From Gemmatimonadota bacterium (lineage in GTDB: Bacteria; Latescibacterota; UBA2968; GCA-2709665): a stretch of 55,739 nucleotides of DNA. Location of the stretch: contig JAPPNU010000038.1 in assembly GCA_028873695.1 (NCBI GenBank), positions 1 through 55,739 of the forward strand. The letters run 5' to 3'. Shown here piece by piece: positions 43,342 through 50,231 of this stretch; position 1 is the first letter of the stretch; every line of letters starts with the position of its first letter. Below the pieces are notes generated by a model that made no database searches, was not told the DNA's origin, and saw only the letters and a program-made list of their open reading frames with translations. A program made the position numbers and the translations under genes.

Positions 43342-45552
43342 ATGTCCCGATTCATCAACAATCGAAGCGCATACGCGCTCCTCGTCCTGATCCTGGCCGC
43401 ATCGGCGGTCCTGAGGTTCTACGGGATCGGCTGGGGGACGGATCCGCAAACCGGCAGGTTTCACGCCTTCCACCCGGACGAACGCACGGTTGTCGAGAGC
43501 GCCGGCCTGGTGGGTGTGGAAGTGACGCGGGCGGTCACGGCCTACGCCAAGGGCCCGGCCTACGTCCTGTGGATACTGGCAAAGGGCGCCGGTTCCGTCG
43601 CGGGCATCCAGCCGTTCGACAAGGACGACGACCGGTCGGTGAGATTCACCCATCTCATCGGACGGGGGATTTCCGCGACCCTGGGCATTCTTACCGTATG
43701 GGTCGTATTTACCATCGGCAGGCATCTTGCCGGACTCTGGACGGGGGTTCTGAGCGCGGGCTTTCTGGCCTTTTGCGCCGGGCACATCCAGCAGTGCCAC
43801 TTTTATACGGTGGATATCACCCTGACATTCTGGACGACGCTGGGCGTCTACGTCATCCTGAAACTGCCCTCCGATCGCACCCGGCCCTACCTGGTTTGCG
43901 GGCTGGTCTGCGGAATGGCGGCAGGCACGCGGCTGATGGCCGGAATGCTGTGTCTGCCCTTCCTTCTGGCGCACGTGTGGCAGGCGCAGGCGCCGGAACG
44001 GGCCGGCGAAGATCATCGCGGGAAGCGGAAGAGCGGTTCGAACCGGATCGCGGCGGGGGCCCTTTGGCTCTGGAGCCTTTTGAGACAGGCGTTCACGCCG
44101 AGAGCGCTGCTTTGCGCCGCGGTCGTCGTCGTGGTTGCGGTCATCTGCGAACCCCTGCTCCTGAAGCCCGGCGAATTCCTGAGTTCCAAAGACATGCGGA
44201 ATTTCCTGCCCAGCATGAAGGTTGCGAAAGGGGAGACGATCCGCATCTGGGGGCTTTACGATTTCTCCACCACGCCCTATCTGTTTTTCGTCACGCACCT
44301 CTTCCGCTATGCGCTGGGGACGCCCCTGGAAATCGCGGCCCTGTGCGGCGTCGCATTGGCCGTGTGGCGGCGGCAAAGAGGATGGTGGATATTGCTGGCA
44401 TGGCTGGTACCGTACTTCATCACGGTGGGCGGGCTCCACACCAAGCCCCTGAGGTACACCACGCCCATGCAGCCCCTCATGGCGGTGATGGGCGCGTGGG
44501 CATGCATGGAAGCGGCCGGCTGGATCCGCACCCGCCTCAACAAAGCCTGGGTCTACGCGCTGCCGGTGGCGCTTGTGGTTGTTCCGACGGCCGCGTACGG
44601 CATCGCCACGTCCCGGGTCTACCGCGCCAGCAGCCGCTTCGAGGCCGCGGAATGGATTAAACGGAATATCCCGAAAGGGGCGGGCGTGCTCACGGAGCGC
44701 GGCGGGTATCCGACGTCATGGATGGCGCCGGCCGACCGGTACAAACGAAAGCTGGATGAGGCGGCCTGGTTCCTGTCAGCCGACGGCAACCTGCCCTACG
44801 AGTCGCATGTGGAATTCATACAGAACCGTCTGACGGGCATGGACTGGATCGTGCTGATCGAGGAAAATCGCATGCTGCCGTTCATGAACGTACGGCAGCG
44901 GTTCCCGATCGCGCACACGTACTACCGGCGCATGGCCGAGGAGCGTCTGGGCTTCGAGCGGGTCGCACAGTTCAAGGTGGGTCCGGAGATACTGGGATTC
45001 ACGTATTCGGAAGCCGACGCCGAGCCCACGATCACCGGCTTCGATCATCCCCTTGTTGCGGTGTACAGGCGGTCCGGCACGAACGTGGAGGACCTGCTGG
45101 CGCGGTGGCGGGCGGAAATCCGGACAGATCCCGCGCTACCTGACAGATACGCCATCGAGGGCGTGGCGGCCTACCATCGCAAGGACTGGAGGCGGGCCGA
45201 GAATGCGTTCAGGCGCAGCCTGGAGGTCAAGCCGGAGTTCGCCCTGGGACGGCTTTTGCTGCGCGAGGTGTATATTGCGGAAGGCAGGCACGGGTTCGCG
45301 AAGCGGGAACTCCGCAGGATCGCCGATTCCGGTCTTTCGGCCGGTGCATACGTTGGCCTGATCAGGGTGGGCCTTGTGGCCAAGGGCGCGAGGTATCTGA
45401 ACAAATATCTCAAACTTTCGGCTGAGAAAAAAATCGACGATCCCGTCCTGCAGCAATACGCATGGCTGATTCATAAGATCAACACGGAACACAGCGCCGG
45501 ACAGGACAAGACAAAAGAACCCGAAAAGGACTCGAAGCAGCCATCGAACTGA
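43342..45552 (+). CDS. GT39/PMT-like membrane glycosyltransferase with TPR tail
   Basis: A 736-aa integral-membrane glycosyltransferase of the ArnT/PMT-like GT-C type. The first helix (ALLVLILAASAVLRFYGI) is followed by the extracytoplasmic loop with the acidic motif FHPDERTVV expected at the catalytic site. Many helices follow (FTIGRHLAGLWTGVLSAGFL, LLCAAVVVVVAVICEPLLL, IAALCGVALAVW, ALPVALVVVPTAAYGIA). A soluble C-terminal half ends with a TPR-like segment (about 610-670: GVAAYHRKDWRRAENAFRRS) and a charged tail. It probably transfers a sugar from the lipid-linked donor made by the GT2 partner to an acceptor outside the membrane. Confidence 0.88.
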   Translation: MSRFINNRSAYALLVLILAASAVLRFYGIGWGTDPQTGRFHAFHPDERTVVESAGLVGVEVTRAVTAYAKGPAYVLWILAKGAGSVAGIQPFDKDDDRSVRFTHLIGRGISATLGILTVWVVFTIGRHLAGLWTGVLSAGFLAFCAGHIQQCHFYTVDITLTFWTTLGVYVILKLPSDRTRPYLVCGLVCGMAAGTRLMAGMLCLPFLLAHVWQAQAPERAGEDHRGKRKSGSNRIAAGALWLWSLLRQAFTPRALLCAAVVVVVAVICEPLLLKPGEFLSSKDMRNFLPSMKVAKGETIRIWGLYDFSTTPYLFFVTHLFRYALGTPLEIAALCGVALAVWRRQRGWWILLAWLVPYFITVGGLHTKPLRYTTPMQPLMAVMGAWACMEAAGWIRTRLNKAWVYALPVALVVVPTAAYGIATSRVYRASSRFEAAEWIKRNIPKGAGVLTERGGYPTSWMAPADRYKRKLDEAAWFLSADGNLPYESHVEFIQNRLTGMDWIVLIEENRMLPFMNVRQRFPIAHTYYRRMAEERLGFERVAQFKVGPEILGFTYSEADAEPTITGFDHPLVAVYRRSGTNVEDLLARWRAEIRTDPALPDRYAIEGVAAYHRKDWRRAENAFRRSLEVKPEFALGRLLLREVYIAEGRHGFAKRELRRIADSGLSAGAYVGLIRVGLVAKGARYLNKYLKLSAEKKIDDPVLQQYAWLIHKINTEHSAGQDKTKEPEKDSKQPSN

Positions 45553-45567
45553 ACGCGGCGCCGTGGC

Positions 45568-47436
45568 TTATCCAGGCAGCCTTACGATTCGCTCGTTGCC
45601 GCTGCCGTCGACGACCCGGACCGTGGCCGTCCCCGCCTCGACCGACGCGTCGAAATCCGGCCGATCGGAAGCGTCGCCCACGTGAATGCCCCACAACGCC
45701 TCGATTTCCCGGCAGGGATGAAAGGGCCCGAAACTCCGGTATTCAACGCTGACCCGCCGGGGTTGGAACTGGTTGGACTCGGTATATGTACTGGTGCGTT
45801 TCACGTCGCTCATCCGCCAGCATTCCATGGCTTCCGGAATCACCCTGGACAGAGACAGCGTCACGCCGTTCCGCGTGAATTCCGTTAATCGCTCGTCACC
45901 GGATACGTCGGCCCGGTGGTGAAACAGCCACTCGAACAACCGGGGCTCCTCCGACGACACGCTGTCGTAGACCAGGAGCACGTCGGGCTTCAGAAACGCC
46001 AGCGTCCGCAGGTATCGTTTCAACCTGCCTCCGTAAGCCGCCGTCGCGTCGGCAACCGCCACGTCCACCTCCCCGCCCCCCTCGAAAGAGACGATCCTTC
46101 CCGGATAGTCCGCCCCGTAGCGCTGCCCCTCGCCGTCCACCATCAGCGTGTTGTGACCGATCGTACCGTTGCCGTCGAAGTTCCAGCGTTTTCCCCCGTC
46201 GCTGTCGAAAAACCCCAGGTCGTGCCCGTAGGGCCAGATCCCCTCGTCGATCAACAGCCGTTCCCCGCGCGAGGAGACGACGAATGAGTTCGCGTCCAGC
46301 TGCGAATGGCCGACGTCGCTCGAGCCCGACTTCAGTCCGACGAACGTGGCCCGGTCGTCCCACCCGCTGCGCATCGTCACCACGCCGGTCGTAGGATAAC
46401 TTCTCGAAGTCTCTTTTGGAATCGCGTCCGCCAACGACGGATCGTCCCAGATCAGGCGTTCGACTGTAACGTGATCGCTTGCCCGGGCGGTTCTGGCCCA
46501 GTCTCCCCGATTGTTCAGCCGTGCCAGCAGGAGCAGGTAGTCGAGACTGGAGCCAAGGGAAATACCGTTGTCATTGAAATTGTAGACCTGCCCGTCGGGT
46601 TCGGTCACGTGAACGATATAGTCCCCGGTTTTTCGCAATGCCGGATGCTCGAACAGATCCACCGCTCCGCCCGTGGCCCGCCGCAGCCCGACGCCGAATT
46701 TCACTCCGTGCCCCAGGGTGCCGAGCCAGTATCCAGGACCCTCCGCCCAGTCTCCTTCCGGCGGTACGAAATCCAGAATATCCAGGCACCCCGCAAGCGC
46801 CGCCACCAGCACCGCGTCAAGTTCCGAAATGGCCTCGGAACACGCGATTGCGGCCGTTCCCATCTCGCCGCAGCACATGATCTTCCAGTTCCAGTGGTAA
46901 TCCGGACTCGACCAGTGCGCATCCTGCTTATCCCAGGTCTCCAGGAACCGCGCGACCGTGTACGCGTTGATCCGTTCCGAGATCGACGCCACCGAATCGG
47001 CCGGCCAGATCGACGCGCAGAGATCCATCGAAATGCCGATCGACGACGCCACGTTCAGCATGGCGTGGTCGCATCGCATGGGCCGGTGCGGGCGCGCCAC
47101 CCACTCCTCCGGCGGATGCGAGAACATCACCTCCACGCCCTCCAGCGCCCGGGCCGCGAATGCCTCGTCCTCCAGGATAAACGCGGCGTTCGCCAGGGAG
47201 CGGAGCGGCGTCTGGCAGAAATACGGGAGCTCCGGCTCGGGGCCGAAAAGATCTTCGCTCTCGGACGCTCCTCTCGCCGCCTCCGCGAGTTTGTCGACAA
47301 ACCCCGGCGTCGCCCTCGCCCTCTCACGGACGGCGTCCACCTCCTCCGCGCCCAGCAGAACTCTCGGCCGCGTCTCCGGAGGGGCCACCGTCGTATTCGC
47401 CAGCTTCGCGAGCAGATCTTCAGAGAAGGGTTTCAT
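45568..47436 (-). CDS. Heparinase II/III family protein (alginate/uronate lyase-like)
   Basis: A 622-aa polysaccharide-lyase-type protein. The N-terminal alpha/alpha toroid (about 1-330) includes DAHWSSPDYHWNWKIMCCGE and PPEGDWAEGPGYWLGTLGHG, with candidate catalytic His/Tyr residues. The C-terminal heparinase II/III-like beta-sandwich (about 350-615) includes DVGHSQLDANSFVVSSRGER and GHNTLMVDGEGQ. Relatives degrade heparan-, alginate- or ulvan-type uronate polymers. No signal peptide is visible, so the substrate may be imported oligosaccharide. AGGGA supports the ATG at 47436. It is convergent with the GT39 gene (15 bp apart). Confidence 0.88.
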   Translation of the reverse strand: MKPFSEDLLAKLANTTVAPPETRPRVLLGAEEVDAVRERARATPGFVDKLAEAARGASESEDLFGPEPELPYFCQTPLRSLANAAFILEDEAFAARALEGVEVMFSHPPEEWVARPHRPMRCDHAMLNVASSIGISMDLCASIWPADSVASISERINAYTVARFLETWDKQDAHWSSPDYHWNWKIMCCGEMGTAAIACSEAISELDAVLVAALAGCLDILDFVPPEGDWAEGPGYWLGTLGHGVKFGVGLRRATGGAVDLFEHPALRKTGDYIVHVTEPDGQVYNFNDNGISLGSSLDYLLLLARLNNRGDWARTARASDHVTVERLIWDDPSLADAIPKETSRSYPTTGVVTMRSGWDDRATFVGLKSGSSDVGHSQLDANSFVVSSRGERLLIDEGIWPYGHDLGFFDSDGGKRWNFDGNGTIGHNTLMVDGEGQRYGADYPGRIVSFEGGGEVDVAVADATAAYGGRLKRYLRTLAFLKPDVLLVYDSVSSEEPRLFEWLFHHRADVSGDERLTEFTRNGVTLSLSRVIPEAMECWRMSDVKRTSTYTESNQFQPRRVSVEYRSFGPFHPCREIEALWGIHVGDASDRPDFDASVEAGTATVRVVDGSGNERIVRLPG

Positions 47437-47536
47437 TTGTGGGCTCCCTGATGAGTCGTTACTGAGGTCATGATTGGCCTGTGGCCTGAAAACAAGCGAG
47501 CGAGTGCCAAGTCGCAACGACGGAACTCCCTGTTGC

Positions 47537-47908
47537 TCACCTGATTGGTTCAATCGTCACTTCACCGCCATCTACAATTACTAGCTTCACGCGATTTCCA
47601 TGGAGCAATGACATGCCTATCAACGGCCCGCCATCTGCCCGCAGAGCAAGGACGTCGCGTCTCTCTTTATTCCATAACACACTTGCTATACATACGTCTA
47701 ACAGCACCGTGTTCCCGTCACCAAGCGTGGCACGCCTTTTCCCCGCCGACCGAAGATTGAGGCGTTCCACTAAGTCAACAGGTAGTATCAAATATCCGTT
47801 AAAGCCCGTATCAATCACGAAATCGACGATTTCTCGCTTCTGTTCTGACCCAAACACCTCCAATTGGATGACCGCTTCCCGGTCGACTGTGACCTGTCCC
47901 GTAATCAT
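47537..47908 (-). CDS. Clan AA (retropepsin-like) aspartic protease
   Basis: A 123-aa single-lobed aspartyl protease-like protein. The active-site motif is VIDTGFNGYLILP (DTG), and the second conserved block is GGPLIGMSLLHGNRVKLVI. Such proteins must dimerise to form an active site, like retropepsins. The biological target is unknown. It overlaps the upstream 89-aa gene by four bases (ATGA), an arrangement repeated in many bacteria, so the two proteins probably work together. Confidence 0.85.
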   Translation of the reverse strand: MITGQVTVDREAVIQLEVFGSEQKREIVDFVIDTGFNGYLILPVDLVERLNLRSAGKRRATLGDGNTVLLDVCIASVLWNKERRDVLALRADGGPLIGMSLLHGNRVKLVIVDGGEVTIEPIR

Positions 47909-48174
47909 CCCGTTTTGACCGAATACCCGGCGCCGATTCGATAGGCAGTCGGAAAGCCGATTCGCAAGCCATAGATGATGGCGTTGGGTCGCATAGCAAG
48001 CAACTGTTTCGTTGCTACAAGATCGTCTGCGTCGATCTTGTATGTACCTGTTACGATGTCAATTACGAGAAACTCGCCACGATGTCCTGTACTCAACCGA
48101 TCACGGATCTGCTCCGCATAAATTGCCCGACCACGTGATTCTATCTCTTCGGCCGTATAGTCCGTATATGACAT
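47905..48174 (-). CDS. Hypothetical protein paired with the clan AA protease
   Basis: No named family recognised. From the ATG at 48174, preceded by GGGGAGGA, the protein is 89 aa. It has an N-terminal charged helix (YTAEEIESRGRAIYAEQIR), then GEFLVIDIVTGTYKIDADDLVATKQLL and a conserved-looking C-terminus (NAIIYGLRIGFPTAYRIG). The four-base overlap with the protease gene and the shared position suggest a functional pair, possibly antitoxin-like or a regulator, but no activity can be claimed. Confidence 0.7.
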   Translation of the reverse strand: MSYTDYTAEEIESRGRAIYAEQIRDRLSTGHRGEFLVIDIVTGTYKIDADDLVATKQLLAMRPNAIIYGLRIGFPTAYRIGAGYSVKTG

Positions 48175-48321
48175 TCGAATATCCTCCCCGGCTTCAAATT
48201 GAGATGAAACTGTACCGGATCTGATTCGATTATCCGTCCAACATGAATAGCTACCCGCGCATAATCGTGCGCCATAATGGGTCGAGACCATCAGGCCAGC
48301 AGCTGGTCTTCTCCATATTCC

Positions 48322-48594
48322 TTATGGTTTATCCTTCTGATCGAACTTTTGCCACATTTCGCTTCGCACTTCAGCAATGTCTTCAGAGGTAATCGGCCTC
48401 GCGTGTTCCCACAAGCCTTCGGGATTGAAGAGCGTGCCTCCATCGAAGCCAGGCGAACCTGGTACCTTTTCCAATAGAACGAGTTTAAAGGCCAGACCGT
48501 TTTCCTCGGTGATAATTACGTCCTCGCCATTGGCCACCTCTTTGACCAATGACGCAAGACAGGTTTTCGCTTCGTTGAGATTGATCTTGTGCAT
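48322..48594 (-). CDS. Phd/YefM-like antitoxin with C-terminal extension
   Basis: A 90-aa protein with the Phd/YefM start (KINLNEAKTCLASLVKEVANGEDVIITEENGLA), a DNA-binding antitoxin fold. The C-terminal part (GLWEHARPITSEDIAEVRSEMWQKFD) is the toxin-binding region expected in Phd-type antitoxins that pair with VapC-like PIN toxins. No toxin gene is adjacent on the expected 3' side, so it looks orphan. A fragment of a second copy lies just upstream. Confidence 0.75.
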   Translation of the reverse strand: MHKINLNEAKTCLASLVKEVANGEDVIITEENGLAFKLVLLEKVPGSPGFDGGTLFNPEGLWEHARPITSEDIAEVRSEMWQKFDQKDKP

Positions 48595-48659
48595 GTCTTA
48601 CCCCATCGATAAGAAACACGGAGACCGGTTCCGTTCAAACGTTCAGTTCCTGTCAAATC

Positions 48660-48750
48660 GGCGTACGCCGGATCAAACTCCCGCCACATTTCGTCTTGCA
48701 CTGCATCCATGTCTTCAAAGTTAATCGGCTTCGCCAGTTCCCACAAGCCT
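48660..48750 (-). pseudogene. Truncated second Phd-like antitoxin fragment
   Basis: The minus strand encodes LWELAKPINFEDMDAVQDEMW and following REFD, clearly matching the C-terminal LWEHARPITSEDIAEVRSEMW of the intact neighbour, but the DNA-binding N-terminus is missing. It appears to be the remnant of a tandem paralogue. A 32-bp hairpin lies immediately upstream. Confidence 0.7.
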
Positions 48751-48758
48751 AATGAATG

Positions 48759-48790
48759 AAGGCCCAGGGGGATTCAACCCCGTGGGCCTT
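48759..48790. terminator. Terminator-like hairpin
   Basis: Two 13-nt arms (AAGGCCCAGGGGG and CCCCGTGGGCCTT, one mismatch) enclose a 6-nt loop. There is no long T-tract, so an intrinsic terminator is possible but not certain; it could also be a repeat hairpin. Confidence 0.45.
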
Positions 48791-48867
48791 TACCACGTCA
48801 GATATTCAGACCAATTGTTCAGGCGTGATTTTTCTTAAGCCGTGGACATAGAATTTTCCCAATAAGG

Positions 48868-48921
48868 TCCGGTGGCTGGATTATGCCGATCTTGCAGTGG
48901 CCGCATCAGGGCGATCATTAA
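48868..48921. mobile_element. Fossil IS21-family end (two 25-bp repeats)
   Basis: Two tandem 25-bp units (48872-48896 and 48897-48921) of the type GTGGCCGCATCAGGGCGATC match those at 55066-55115 in sequence, spacing and orientation. The latter flank an IS21 transposase fragment, so this is probably the end of a lost IS21-type element. The element edge (TGATCGCC on minus) is at 48917. Confidence 0.65.
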
Positions 48922-49100
48922 AGCCGGCTCCTGTCGCCCGGAAGACACCCTTGCGTATTTCCCGCGCGATTCGATCCGGGAGTCGTTTGATTTTTTCCTT
49001 GAGCCGCGCAACCCTTTTCCTCAGCTATATTCTCAATCAGTTTCGCAGCGGCCAATCCGAAGTCCAACACCGGCATTTTCCGTTCCATTTCCTTATCCAT
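48918..49100 (-). CDS. Small hypothetical protein, possibly truncated by an IS end
   Basis: A 60-aa frame from the ATG at 49100, preceded by GGGGAGA. It begins MDKEMERKMPVLDFGLAAAK and ends with a Gly/Ser/Arg-rich tail. Its stop codon lies exactly at the IS21-end boundary (48917-48920), so the original C-terminus may have been lost. It overlaps the next upstream small gene by 8 bp. Confidence 0.35.
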   Translation of the reverse strand: MDKEMERKMPVLDFGLAAAKLIENIAEEKGCAAQGKNQTTPGSNRAGNTQGCLPGDRSRL

Positions 49101-49293
49101 TGCCGTCTCCCCGTTGTCTCGGCCATCTAAGGATTTCGTCAACGATCAGATTCGCCGCGTGTATGGGGTCAATCCCCCCGGCTTCGGCAGGAGAATACCC
49201 GAGATTCCGCAAGACCGACCACGCGCCGTCCGGCGACGCGACAATCCCCGCAACTATGGTTGCGACCAGTCTACGACGCTCTTCAATTTCCAT
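49093..49293 (-). CDS. Small hypothetical protein
   Basis: A 66-aa frame that begins MEIEERRRLVATIVAGIVAS and continues through GYSPAEAGGIDPIHAANLIVDEILRW. The composition is that of a real, helical soluble protein. It sits between two other tiny frames on the same strand (49309-49383 and 48918-49100), which suggests a small operon. No family recognised. Confidence 0.45.
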   Translation of the reverse strand: MEIEERRRLVATIVAGIVASPDGAWSVLRNLGYSPAEAGGIDPIHAANLIVDEILRWPRQRGDGNG

Positions 49294-49308
49294 ATTACTT
49301 CACGTCTT

Positions 49309-49383
49309 TCATCGTCGAATACTGCCACCTGGCCGAGTGCTTGACTGGCCTTCCTCGGCTTCGACTTCCGTTTTTCCCTGCAT
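49309..49383 (-). CDS. Possible 24-aa peptide
   Basis: An ATG at 49383, preceded by AAGGGGG, opens a 24-codon frame (MQGKTEVEAEEGQSSTRPGG and four more). The ribosome site is good but the frame is too short to judge further. It leads the run of three small frames. Confidence 0.25.
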   Translation of the reverse strand: MQGKTEVEAEEGQSSTRPGGSIRR

Positions 49384-50231
49384 ATCTACCCCCTTGTTGT
49401 GTGCCTGTTTCTTGATTGTAGGGACGGCAGGACAGTTTATCGACGCACACACCAACGGGAGGAGATGCGTACATCGACTGCCCTTTACCCCGCTGTGCCA
49501 CGAAGTTTGACCGTCCCCGATTGACAAAATACCCCAATAAAAAAAGTGACCTGCTCATGCCACCCGGGTCCACTCGTCATCCTGTCTATAGTGTCCGAAT
49601 TTAAACCGGTGCTTCTGTCAAAAACAGAACCGGTGTTGAGCCTTCAAAGCGTTCCTGTCTAACTGTAATAGACGTGCTCGGTTCTTGGGATCCCGTTCTT
49701 TCTGCGAGGGTTGACACAATTTTCCTTTTCACACATTGGACCGGAGCGATCCCGCTTGTACTTCTTGTCGTCGCATTTGTGAAAGATACGGGCGGATGTG
49801 TCGGAGAAGCTGCAATCAACGCAGAATACTCGAAGCATATATCGGCAACACCACCACTTGAATAAGCCTGACATCTGGAGCCTCCTTTGGACTTACCAGA
49901 TTATTCAGTTCGGACAGCGGCAAAAGATCAGTTGTGCTTTCGAGTCGGTCCATTTGACATGTGGATCAGAATTGCTATATTGTTTCCGCAGATTAATCAC
50001 ATTTGTACAGACCTGTTGCGCAGACAACTACCGCGTCTCCGCATTTTAGGGTAAATTTACGGACAAAATCGTGACGTTGCTGTGGAACTTCAATCTATAA
50101 CAGTGATCCATGAGTGAAATATCGCAACGCGGGGGCATTTACAAAGCGAGATGCCGGACGCGGCAGGTCTCCCTGAACGTCTGCCGAAGCATCGAAAGAC
50201 GGGAGCCGTGCCGCCCTTCCGGGAGAACAGG
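49384..50231. other. 850-bp region without a clear gene
   Basis: Several short frames exist on both strands but none shows family features or a ribosome site. A hairpin, ACCGG...TTCTGT-caaaa-ACAGAACCGGT, occupies about 49605-49634. The segment 49900-50150 is more AT-rich and should contain the promoter of the sensor kinase gene. Confidence 0.5.

Noticed and set aside
49674..49865. A 63-codon plus-strand frame with one hydrophobic stretch
   Set aside because: No ribosome site, no family features, and it lies in a region without other coding signs.
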